DNA of 64,000 bases from Cryptomeria japonica (lineage: Eukaryota > Streptophyta > Pinopsida > Cupressales > Cupressaceae), in assembly GCF_030272615.1 (NCBI RefSeq), contig NC_081406.1, forward strand, positions 474,533,400-474,597,399, in the 5' to 3' direction. The notes under the pieces were generated by a model that saw only the letters and a program-made list of their open reading frames with translations, searched no databases and was not told the DNA's origin. Below are positions 11,953 through 21,290 of this stretch, in pieces. The position numbers were made by a program, and so were the translations under genes. How positions within the stretch are numbered: the stretch's first letter is position 1; the number at the start of each line of letters is the position of its first letter.

Positions 11953-12770
11953 ATAAATCCCAAGGTTGATCCCTTAATGAGAAAGGAGTTATCTAAGCTC
12001 ATAGAATCTAATATACTTTTTCCAATAAAACATCTTTCTGGGTAGCTAATCTTCTTCCAGTTAGGAAGAAGAATGGGGAAATCAGATTATGTGTATACTT
12101 TAGGGATCTCAATAGAGCCTCCCTTAAAGTTCATTATCCCCTTCCTTCCATGGAACAAATCTTGGCTAAAGTTAGCAGCTCAGAGAGATTTTCTTTCTTG
12201 GATGGGTATTCAGGATATTATTAGATCCTAGTCTAAGAAATAGATCAATTCAAGACTGTATTTACTACTAAATGGGGCACCTATGCCTATTGTAAAATGC
12301 CTTTTGGACTAACCAATGTAGGTGCCACTTTCCAAAGAGCTATGGATATGGCTTTCAAAGAGGTATTAGCAGAGTTTGTGCTGGTATACCTAGATGATAT
12401 AACTATATGCTCCAAGAATTCAATAGATCATTTTGGTCATCTTGAGCAAGTATTCAAAAAATGCAAAGAGTATGTTGTGTCGTTAAATCCTAATAAATGT
12501 GTATTTTCCACCGATCAGGGCAAAACATTAGGACATGTTCTATCAAGGGATGGTCTAGCCATAGATCCAGAAAGAGTGAATGCTATTTTGTCTCTTCCTC
12601 TCCCAAGTCACAAAAAGGGCTTGCAAAGTTTCCTTGGTAGGATCAACTTTGTAAGAAGATTTATTCCAAACTTGGCTACTATGGTTAAACCTCTCACAAC
12701 CATGCTAAAGAAGAGTATGGTTTTCAAATGGACCAGGGAGGGAAAAGTTGGTTTTGATTAGATCAAACAA
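11950..12770 (+). pseudogene. G2: gypsy reverse transcriptase (5' truncated by G1)
   Basis: Translation begins PINPKVDPLMRKELSKLIES, the standard lead-in of plant gypsy RT. It continues through WVANLLPVRKKNGEIRLCVY, SMEQILAKV, FSFLDGYSGYY, KMPFGLTNVGATFQRAMD and the catalytic YLDD box (VYLDDITICS near 12390). It ends with LGRINFVRRFIPNL and FKWTREGKVGFD. The second half (12297-12761) is open; the first half has a frameshift near 12040 and stops near 12220-12240. The 5' remainder of G2 should lie left of the window, on the far side of G1. Confidence 0.9.
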
Positions 12771-12833
12771 GAAATTGCTCAAGCTCCCACCATGGTAAAT
12801 CATAATTATGACAAAGACTTCATCCTTTACACT

Positions 12834-13052
12834 TTGTTTTGACACGGCTAAATGATGATGGGTTAGAGCATCCCATTGCTTTTTTTAGTGAAGGCCTAAA
12901 AGATTATGAGCTTAAGTATAGATACATGGAGAAGCAGGTATCTTAGTTGTTTTGACACGGCTAAATGATGATGGGTTAGAGCATCCCATTGCTTTTTTTA
13001 GTGAAGGCCTAAAAGATTATGAGCTTAAGTATAGATACATGGAGAAGCAGGT
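12834..13052 (+). repeat. Direct 106-bp tandem duplication in G2 RNase H
   Basis: 12834-12939 and 12947-13052 appear identical by eye, separated by 7 bp. Both encode the RNase H stretch HPIAFFSEGLKDYELKYRYM. The identity, inside a decayed element, suggests a recent duplication. Confidence 0.85.
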
Positions 13053-13500
13053 GATCAAAATTGTTAGAGAATTGAAGAAATTCAGACATATTATCTCTAA
13101 CAACTAGATTCAACTCCTAGTTTTTCATGCAAGTGTGAAAGATTTCCTCGTCAACAAGGATATTAGTGAGAAGAGGGTTGGATGAATCACCAAGGTCGTG
13201 GATATGAACTCAATATCCAAATCACTAAGTTGGTAAGAGGCAAGGGCCTGTGTGCGAATAGTTTGTTTCATCTTTTGACAAAGACCCAAAGATTTCCCTT
13301 GTGTTGCAGGAGGAACAACAGGCCAATAATGAATGTGAACAAACCAATTGGTTTGATGACATGGTCGCCTTCTTAAGGGATGGTAGTTACCCTCCTAGTT
13401 TTGATAGAACTAAGTGAGGACACTTCAGACTTCAGTCCATTCCCTGTGTATTAATGTATGGTGTTTTGTCCAAAAGGGATGTGATTAGAGTCTTACCAAG
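13053..13500 (+). pseudogene. G2 RNase H end and linker to integrase
   Basis: Broken coding sequence in shifting frames. It includes the end of RNase H and the YELNIQITKLVRGKGLC motif (about 13203-13255) that precedes the integrase in this gypsy lineage. The open piece of 64 codons at 13182 mixes real and shifted frame. Confidence 0.6.
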
Positions 13501-14617
13501 GTGAATCAAAGAGGATCAAGTCAATAGATTACTAGAAGAGTTTCATAACGGCCCCTCAAGTGGCCATTTTTCTTCTAGGGCCACTGCTATGAAGATAATC
13601 AGGGCAAGCTATTATTGGCCATCCTTATTCAGAGATTCACACAAGTGGGTGAGGAAGTGCAAGGAATGTGCCCTTTTGTCAGGCAAACAAAGATTGGTTG
13701 TCCTTCCTCTTCATCCTATATAGATTGATCAACCTTTTTCTTAGTGGGGCCTAGATTTCATTGGCCCAATCAACCCTCTACCAAGTGCAGGCCATAAATG
13801 GACTTTGGTCACCATAGATTATTTCACAAGATGGACAAAGGCAGTTGCTTTGAAGGATGCAACTAAAAATTCAGTGGTTCAATTCCTAGAAGGAATTGTA
13901 ACCAAATTTGGTGCCCCTTCCACCATTATATCTGACAATGCCAGGGATTTTTTCGAAGCTTAAATTAGTTTATGGGCAATTCAACATGATGTATATTTGA
14001 AGACATCATCAAAATATTATCCTCAAGGGAATGTCCTAGCTAAGTCCTCAAATAAGAACCTCATCAGAATCATCAAGAGGAATTTAGATGATAATCAAAG
14101 GTCTTGGCATTTGAAGTTAGAGACAGCCCTATGGGCTGATCAGATCACACCTAAGAGAGCAATTAGTAATTCACCTTTCATGCTAGTATATGGAAGGGAA
14201 GAAAGGCTTCCCTTATCTCTTGAATTGCCCTCTCTTGATTTAGCATACCAATTAGAGATCTTGGAAAATGACGCCATGATAGTTAGATATGCAGAGCTAA
14301 TACAGCTAGAAGAAATTAAAAATAGGGCCATGCAAACCCTCAATATCCATCAAGGACAGGTCAAAAGGTTTTTTGACAAGAAGGCCACTCATAGGGCCTT
14401 CAGGGTTGGTGACCTTGTCTTAAAGAGGGATGTTGACCGAGCTAAAATAGGTAGGCACTCCAAGTTTGATGCAATTTGTGGTGACCCATATGTCATCACC
14501 AACTGCAAAGAGGCAAATTCTTTCCACATATCTAGGCTTATTGGTGAAGCCCTCCCCATTGCAGTTAATGGCATCCACCTTAAGGGTTGTGCTCAAGGTG
14601 GTTTTTGTCCTTTGTAG
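13501..14617 (+). pseudogene. G2 integrase
   Basis: Zinc finger with H and CKECALLSG (about 13654-13685), then core with first Asp in WGLDFIGPINP (about 13745), second Asp in IISDNARDFF (about 13925), and the position of the catalytic Glu in NVLAKSSNKN (about 14035), where Lys replaces Glu. Stops occur at DPFS-stop-WG and FFEA-stop-I. From 13997 the last 206 codons are open and include VGDLVLKRDVDRAKIGRHSK. The E to K change would abolish strand transfer. It integrated DNA copies of G2 when active. Confidence 0.85.
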
Positions 14618-14826
14618 ACAATTTTCTTGTTTTCCAAGAAGTGCACGATCATAGGCTATCCTCTCTGGAATGGAAAAGTTTTGATTTTTTGGATGTTTCA
14701 GGGGCAATGATTTCTTATCTTTTTTCAGACTTGACTCTGTGCCTAATGGATTTCCTCCCAGGCTTCTTGTCTTGTGCCAAGCAGGCTTTCCACCCCTTTG
14801 AGTCACAAAAAATGTTAACATTTTTA
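14618..14826. other. G2 3' region
   Basis: Non-coding stretch between integrase and a possible 3' LTR. No clear polypurine tract; CACAAAAAA at 14805 is the nearest candidate. Confidence 0.35.
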
Positions 14827-16398
14827 TGTCAACCTTAGCCATGAGGAAAACCAATCTAAGAAGATCTAATGGCTAAATACCCTATTAAAATCCATAAGGC
14901 CCTAAACCCTAAACCCTTAAGGCTTTTTTACCTTAAGACCTTTTTCGACCTTATTTCTTTTCATTCGTTGACCGGTTGGGGTGGTCATTCCCCTTAAATA
15001 TTATCAGTTGGAGGGTCCCTTCTTCATGGCAAGATCGACCCCTTTCACCTATTATCGACTAGCAGGAGTTCTTGTTTATCCCTTTGTCGCGTTGGGTGGG
15101 AACTTCCACTTTTATTCCCTGTTTCGATCTTCCTCTTTTGCATGACAATGCAATGAGCAATACTGGCAGGAGGAAAATAAGTGTTATCACTTGGTAGTTG
15201 CCTATCACTCTCTCTCAACGAATAGGAGCAATGCTACATGCTATGACTATTTTTTTTGTGTGTGACAAGGTGATGAACGATAGGAAAAGCGATATGAAGG
15301 AGGGTCATTGGCGATGTCCACCTTGTGAAATGACGATGCGAACAAGGCAAGGTTAGGTAAAATATTATCGCCATTTCATAGCGGTCAGGAATAAGGGTTT
15401 TCCCAAGGCTGCAAAATAGCAATGAGGATCATGGGCTGATTGATTTAATAGTTAATAGAGGTCGTATGATTTCACTAAAGAACCAAGTCGATGACCCTTT
15501 TTTAAACTTCTTTTACGACCCTTTTGAAGTCCTCTAGGCGCATCTCGATCATTGATTTGTGTGTAGAGAGAGGATCTGATGGCCCAAATTCAAACATAAA
15601 AATAACGATAAAATTCAAATTGATGCCTAGGGGTGGTTGTCGACTTGTTTCGGCGAAAATCAGTTTCTACCCTATTGGTGGTCCAGATCGAATCAGATCG
15701 ATCTCAATCACTTTCAGGTGGCCGCCATTACTCCACCATGACTCTACAAAGGATTTTCATATGTTGACCTTTCCCATGTATTGTAGAATGAAGACTTTTG
15801 GGCCGATAGAGGATATTCAGATGCCATTGTTGTAGGGATTTTCCCCTTTTTAAGGGATTGTTGCTCTTTCCTAGTTCTAGGAGATATTTTCTGGGCACGC
15901 AACCATCAGATCAATATTTTCTTATTTGATCTTCTCTTTTTGTAACCTAACCCTATTTGGTTAGGGTTTCTAAACCCAGTGTATTATCTGAGTTATGCTT
16001 GATCTATAAACACAATTTTGTAACATATTGTACATAATCATCTTCTTCCTTTTTCTCTTACAAAATTATATGATTTCTGCAACTGTAAATTTACCTTGGC
16101 TTGGCTTCAGTTAAGTTATCCTTTTTTACCTCTTTCCAAGCTTATTCAACTTGTGAAAAATTGTTTTGCCTCTATTATGAATTTATTTCTTATCATTTAT
16201 TTGATTTATATGTTGTATCGACTTTGCTTATAAGAGTTGTCTATGATCGTTTTAATTCTATGTTGTCTTGATCTCATATATATCTTAGGATTTTATTAGG
16301 GGTAATAATTTGTGTATGCTTTGGGTCACTTCACTGATGTTTTGTGTAGTCATAGGTAGAGGGGGGATCAACTTTCAATCTAGGTGCATCACCTGACA
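14827..16398 (+). repeat. Possible G2 3' LTR (1572 bp)
   Basis: Bounded by TGTCA at 14827 and TGACA at 16394-16398, a short inverted pair as in LTRs. It includes a short CCCTAAACCCTAAACCC-type stretch (14900-14918) and a late region resembling R/U5. The partner LTR would lie outside the window, so neither the TSD nor LTR identity can be checked. No protein domain is visible; open frames at 15234-15835 are small and unlike known proteins. Confidence 0.35.
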
Positions 16399-16819
16399 TT
16401 TTCCTTTCAGCATTCCTTCTTCCCTTTTCCCCTTAAATCATTAGAATAGGTTTTACAAGTGTTGGGACACTGCACTCTGATTGAAAAGGAAGCCGACCTT
16501 CTTCAGAGACTCTACTATACATGCGCAAGGTCCCACATTTTGGAGGTTGTTTCCATGTTTCACAAGGTTGTTGAGCATTGGTGTTCAACAAGGGTGCAAA
16601 CTTTTGTGACAACAGTTTCTCAGCAAGGAATTTGAAACTCTATGTTTTCACATAAGGAAAAGTTCCAAATGTAGGAGAAGGACTTACATTTGTTAATGCC
16701 AAGAAATATAAGAGGATTTTATAGCGAAGGTAAGCCAAAATCATTGGGAGGTTAAGCTGGATAGGGCACACTAACTTTATCACTATGTTGCCAAGGCTAG
16801 TGAGATTCAACCAAACAAT
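16399..16819. other. Junction G2 / L1-A 5' region
   Basis: About 420 bp with no recognisable domain. Part of it is probably the 5' untranslated region of L1-A, whose exact start I cannot place. Confidence 0.35.
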
Positions 16820-17666
16820 ATTTATTCATGAGGTGTGACAAGAGAAGGAAAAGACAAAAATGGAAATGCCAGTGGATCATGAAAAATCATGCTAAAGGAG
16901 TTTGCCAACAAAATTATCAACTCAAATGCATTGAGGGAGCGAAGCAAAAAAATACAGAAAGAGGAGAGGAGATGGAAGGTGAAAGCAAGCTAGACCAATA
17001 CAACCCTAATTCAATTCCTTTAACTTGGTCCTCAAATTTGTACATTAAGGAATTAATAGGTTTAAAGAGAAGACTTGAAGGTTTGGAAGTATTGGAATAG
17101 TTGAAGTATAACAAATGATAATAGATCATGGACACCAATCATAAAATAAGACAAGAAAACAACTTTCTTAAAGTGGAAATCGTTAAACTACAAGCCAGTT
17201 GAAATACTGTGCAACAAGAAATCATGACCATGAAGGAGGAACTAAAATAGATTAAAAATTGAATTTTTCCTAAAGCAGTAGAGGAAAGAGACACTTCACA
17301 TCTACATGAGCTCCAGTAAGCAATACAAAACATAGAGATCAAAGAAGCTAAACTAAATGAGTAACTAGAAGAGGAAAAATCATGGGCACAAGTAATGAAA
17401 GGGTCAACAGAGAGTCAAAAGGAACACATAGAGAATCAAATTAGGGTGCAAATAGGGGAATAAAGACATCAGAAGGATAGGGAAAGAGATATAATAATAA
17501 AAGGTTTGAAGGATTACGAAAAAGGTGAGCATAACAATAGGTTAATATAACACTTTCTAGTACACAAGTTGGAGTGGATAGGCCATATTCATCAAGCAAG
17601 TAGAATTGGTAGAGTATCACAAGATGAAAACAATATAAATGTAAGAGTAACATTGAAAAGCATAAA
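16820..17666 (+). pseudogene. L1-A ORF1, N-terminal and middle part
   Basis: A charged coiled-coil stretch (GLKRRLEGLEVLE; later NNFLKVEIVKLQ and IQNIEIKEAKLNE) is followed by RDIIIKGLKDYEKGEHNNRL, IHQASRIGRVSQDENNINVR and VTLKSI. This is the order of L1 ORF1 proteins: coiled coil, then an RRM-like nucleic-acid-binding fold. Several in-frame stops are present. The frame stops at 17666 and resumes at 20129 (KDKNKTLRNKRFLKG), then at 28422 (IDEDLTPLQLEERMKE), so two later elements split it. Confidence 0.7.
17653..17666 (+). repeat. LINE-B target-site duplication, left
   Basis: TTGAAAAGCATAAA, repeated exactly at 20115-20128. Without the insert the L1-A frame reads TLKSIKDKNKTLRN continuously. 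Confidence 0.85.
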
Positions 17667-17691
17667 TCACTTCACATCAAGCTAGTTGTGG

Positions 17692-18157
17692 AGGGATGAT
17701 ACGGGATCACTATGGCAACTTCATTTCTGTTATTGCTCTCCCTCTTGGTAAAAAGACTAATAATGTCACAAAAGCCAAAGGAGCTTATCACAGTTTAAAA
17801 CTTGCTAAACAGAACAAGTATAAGCTTGTTTGGGTTGAGGGAGACTCAAAGAACATTATCAACTACCTAAAGGGTAAATCTACTCTAGCTTGGAATGTTG
17901 ATATTTGGATGAAAAAGGATAAAGATATTATTAAAACCTTTGATAGATGCATTATTGTCCATGTATATAGACAAGCCAATGTGATCGTTGACTTCCTTGC
18001 CAATAGGGGAGTGACGTGTAAAGCTCAACTTAGTTGGACCCATGGTGATAGGTTGGACTCGGAATTTGCTATCCATTTTCTCCACAAGCGAAGTACGGGG
18101 AGTAAATTTAATGATTACTTGTGCCATAATGACTTTGAGTATTTCTACAATTACTAA
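17692..18157 (+). pseudogene. LINE-B RNase H domain
   Basis: Reads GGMIRDHYGNFISVIALPLG, then AKGAYHSLKLAKQNKYKLVW, VEGDSKNIINYLKG, and IIVHVYRQANVIVDFLANRG. This is the plant-type RNase H fold (RVT_3) found at the C-terminus of LINE ORF2. The N-terminal strand with the first catalytic Asp is missing, so the LINE was truncated at 5'. The Asp in GDS and the Asp in VIVDFLAN are kept. Open for 153 codons. Confidence 0.75.
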
Positions 18158-18309
18158 TACCTTCCGTTTTGAGACAGGTGGCCAGAGAGGAAATGAGAAT
18201 CGATGCAAATTTATTTTGCATGCTTTGTGGGCGATTTTAAAATGTTTTCTAGAGTCTTGCTTTAACTTTGCAAATTTTTTGCAGAGAGTGTAACAAAGAG
18301 CTTAATAAA

Positions 18310-19888
18310 ATGGGTGGTGCGAGAAAAAGAATTCAGCCACCTAGCTGTGTGCAGTTGAAGAATGAAAACAAGCTATGGTAGATTTTGGAGAAAGGTGGGC
18401 TCACTCCATACATTCAGAGGCTACAAGGGTGAAATCAAGATGTCACTGGCTATTTTGCCCAAAACTGGAAGGATGGAATGATTATTCTCCATGGTTGGAA
18501 GGTCCTGGTTGATGAAGCTCTTATTGCACAGGTCATTGGGTTATCTATAGAGGGTATGAAGTATTACAGAGACAGAGTGTATACAAAGCAAGTTGTGCAA
18601 AACTTCCCCAAGAAGGAGGTGGAGTGAGCGAAAATTGTTAAAAAGATGGCCAGCTACTATAACATTGCGGTCATTAAGTCTTTCTGGCAGAAGCTCCTCA
18701 AGGTAATTAGGAATTACCTTACTTTGGATGGTCGGTATACCAAGGTGTATGGTCACCACTTTGTTATTCTTAATTATTTCTACCATGTTGTGAAGATGTA
18801 ATTCCCTTTCTATCTCATGTCAGCTCTTAGGGCTAACTTTAGTGACCACCACAAGAACCCTGCCAAGTTTCCTATTGTGCATGAAGGCTTGTTGGTCCTT
18901 ATTGATGCCCATTTCCATGTTCTTCCCCCCTAATGATTACATCCATATTACTTCTGAGAATGATGATACTAGTGCAGGTGAGTCTGATAATGAGGCCTCT
19001 GGGTCTATGTCTGACAAGATTTCCCCTCCCCTAAAAAAGGCTAAAATGGAAACTCCTTCAAGCTAAAAACCTAAGATGAGGGAGGGTATCAAAGGTCAAA
19101 AGAACATCGTTATGTCCTCCCCCTCTACTTCTGCTGAGAATGACTCCCCCTCTTCTAGCAAGAAGGAAGAAGAAGATAAGAACCCCGTTTGCCATAATGT
19201 CCCGACCTCTCCTCCATCCTATATGGAGACTGGTAATGTGGGTGTTGTTGGTATTCCACACCATCATCCCAAAAGTGATGAGATTAATGATAAGAGGGAG
19301 GATTATGAAAATGTGTTGGGTATGGCTTGTGAACATGCTATTGATACTTTCAGCTTGTTCAAATGGTTGTTTCATGAACTTAAAGAGATTAGGATTAACC
19401 AAAGAGCCTTGGAAAGCAAAATTGATGCTCTCCTTGTTGGTTCTACTCTTGGTAATCCAAATAATGAAGGGAATTGGACTCAGGCTGAGAAGAAGTCAGT
19501 CATGGACTGTATCAAGAAAATAGGGGAAGGGGTTGATCAACTATAGAAAATGCTAGAGGAACGCATCACCCGCATCAAGGAAGACTACAAAAAGATCCAC
19601 GACACCCTCAAGACTATTATGGTTAGCAGTCACAAAATTGTCAAATAGTCTGCAATGGTTATGAATACCATGGTGAATAGTCTGGAACAGCCAGATAAGT
19701 TTGTTGTTATTATTGGTGATGATGTTGAGGCAACTCAAAGTGGTGAAGGACCCTACAAAAGGACCCGAGGGAACATTAAGAAAAAGGCGGCTATTTAGAA
19801 TTTGGATCATAAAGCTATGAAGGTTCTTGCTGATATAATGAATTCCCTAGAGGCCGAAGTTGCTGAGACCCTCAAAAGCCTTGTGTAA
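18310..19888 (+). pseudogene. LINE-B downstream ORF, mobile-domain-like plus coiled coil
   Basis: From ATG at 18310 (MGGARKRIQPP) a frame of about 525 codons is broken only by stops at 18379, 18430, 18625, 18799, 19064, 19544, 19646, 19796 and 19886 and one frameshift near 18930 in a run of six C. Residues about 50-200 resemble the mobile-domain-like N-terminus of plant retroelement ORFs (GYFAQNWKDGMIILHGWKVL, EALIAQVIGLSIEGMKYY, YLTLDGRYTKVYGHHFVILN). A Ser/acidic linker (about 18950-19180) and a charged coiled coil (about 19330-19640) follow. No catalytic motif is visible. Function unknown; a Gag-like RNA-binding role is an inference. Confidence 0.6.
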
Positions 19889-20114
19889 TTGGGTAGTTTT
19901 TTGTTGTTGGTTCTATCTGTGTCTGGGTTTGGTCTTTCTGTTGTCTTTTTGTGCCCAGTTAGGCTTTTGTTGTCTCTTTGCCTGCTATTTCTTATGTTTA
20001 TCCTTGCAGCCTATTTTGTTTTGGATGTTTCTTTTTTATTTTATACCTCTTAGAATCATTTTGTAAAGGGTTTTGGGGCCCCTTCAAAACCTATTTTTGC
20101 CTTAATCCAAAACG
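19889..20114 (+). other. LINE-B 3' untranslated region
   Basis: T-rich sequence that translates into a spuriously hydrophobic peptide, then GTTTTGGGGCCCCTTCAAAA and a short A-rich end. Similar ends are usual in plant LINEs. Confidence 0.5.
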
Positions 20115-20184
20115 TTGAAAAGCATAAAGGACAAGAACAAAACTTTGAGGAACAAAAGGTTTCTCAAAGGTACATGATTCTTCA
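20115..20184 (+). pseudogene. L1-A ORF1, fragment between LINE-B and C1
   Basis: Right LINE-B TSD (20115-20128), then the L1-A frame KDKNKTLRNKRFLKG, ending in CTTCA (20180-20184), the target duplication of C1. The same frame resumes at 28422. Confidence 0.75.
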
Positions 20185-20307
20185 TGTTAATTTTAGTGAT
20201 CAGATTAGATAAAACAATAATTTACACAAATGCACATATATTATCCTGGGAAAACCTTCCTCTTGAAGGTAAAAAACCTACCAGCAAAGTTTCTTATTTT
20301 ATTTATT

Positions 20308-20860
20308 TTTTATTTTTGATCAGTGACATGGATTTTTAGCCTGGTCCAATCACCAGGTGAGGCCACAAACCAGGGGGCCTCATCCTCGTTTTTACATATC
20401 TGAGGTATTAATACCTCTAAGCATTAGTTCTAACATCAACAAACATTACCTCCTTATCTCTCCAATCTCCTTTCCTTATCTCTCCATGGTCTCTCCTTAT
20501 CACTCCATCATAACCCCTTATATCTCCCTCACCTTATCGCTCCATGTGTTATTCATCACACCACATCGTTCAATGAATCTGCCTACTGGCACAATTAGCA
20601 TTGAAAGGGGCATTAACACCCTCGTCGAATTGCCAATCACAGGACACACCACCACATCAGTGTACAAGAATTGTATAGGGAGAGGCATTAACGCCTCCAA
20701 CAGACAACACCAACCGCACGCTACATGACAGGACCAGAAGCTCAAACCGACGACCTCCTCCAGCGCAAGCACACACAAGAGAACGAGTGGGGATTCAAAC
20801 ACGAGACCCACTATCAACAGTGGGTTGCAACTTATTGTTGCACTGTGGGGTCAAACCCTC
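20308..20860 (-). mobile_element. SINE-like retroposon, 553 bp
   Basis: Flanked by identical 14-bp repeats TTATTTTATTTATT (20294-20307 and 20861-20874); the C1 right LTR has a single copy of this site. An A-rich end at 20308-20320 on the minus strand gives the orientation. The head is full of short hairpins (CCCACT..AGTGGG, TGCAAC..GTTGCA). A box-B-like GTGTTTGAATCC lies near 20790 on minus, but I see no convincing box A. No coding capacity. Confidence 0.7.
20402..20417. repeat. Palindrome GAGGTATTAATACCTC
   Basis: A perfect 16-bp palindrome inside the SINE-like element. Variants of the same pattern occur at about 20609 (GGGGCATTAACACCCTC) and 20682 (GAGGCATTAACGCCTC). Confidence 0.7.
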
Positions 20861-21290
20861 TTATTTTATTTATTAATACACAAGATGTCTTTACAATAAA
20901 TTTACTTCAACCATTGAAGTAGAATCAACCAATTGATGGAACAATCCGATCTACAAATCACAATATGTAGAAGATATGTTTGCTCTGTTGTAGATATTTA
21001 TCAAACTGCTAAAGGATAGACATGATCTGCTAAAGGATATTATTGGATTTCTGAAGTATGTCAATTTCCTTATGGAGAAATATGATCTGCTGAAGTTCGA
21101 TGCTTAATTTGCTTGATAATTGTTCGATCCATCTGAAGGGAGGGTGATGAACTATGTACCCACACAAGTGTGTATCCAATCAACACAACTTTCCCAAAAG
21201 TCAACTTCTCATAAACCATCACATCTCCTTATTAAAAATTGGTTATAGTTAATACATCTTCCAATGTGGTGGAGCAAATATTAGTTATGT

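Larger units (their letters stand above)
17667..20114 (+). mobile_element. LINE-B: 2.45-kb non-LTR insertion in L1-A ORF1
   Basis: Flanked by a 14-bp duplication, a length typical of target-primed reverse transcription. Content on +: a 5'-truncated RNase H domain, then a long ORF of Gag/mobile-domain type (18310-19888), then a T-rich 3' region ending in GGGGCCCCTTCAAAACC and TTAATCCAAAACG. There is no clear poly(A) tail. RNase H located 5' of a long ORF is not the usual LINE order. Confidence 0.7.

Noticed and set aside
14900-14918. Telomere-like CCCTAAA repeats
   Set aside because: Only about two units; too short to be an interstitial telomere array.
19860-20066. Strongly hydrophobic open frame that could suggest a membrane protein
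   Set aside because: T-rich 3' untranslated region of LINE-B; no start context, and in a sequence already full of stops.
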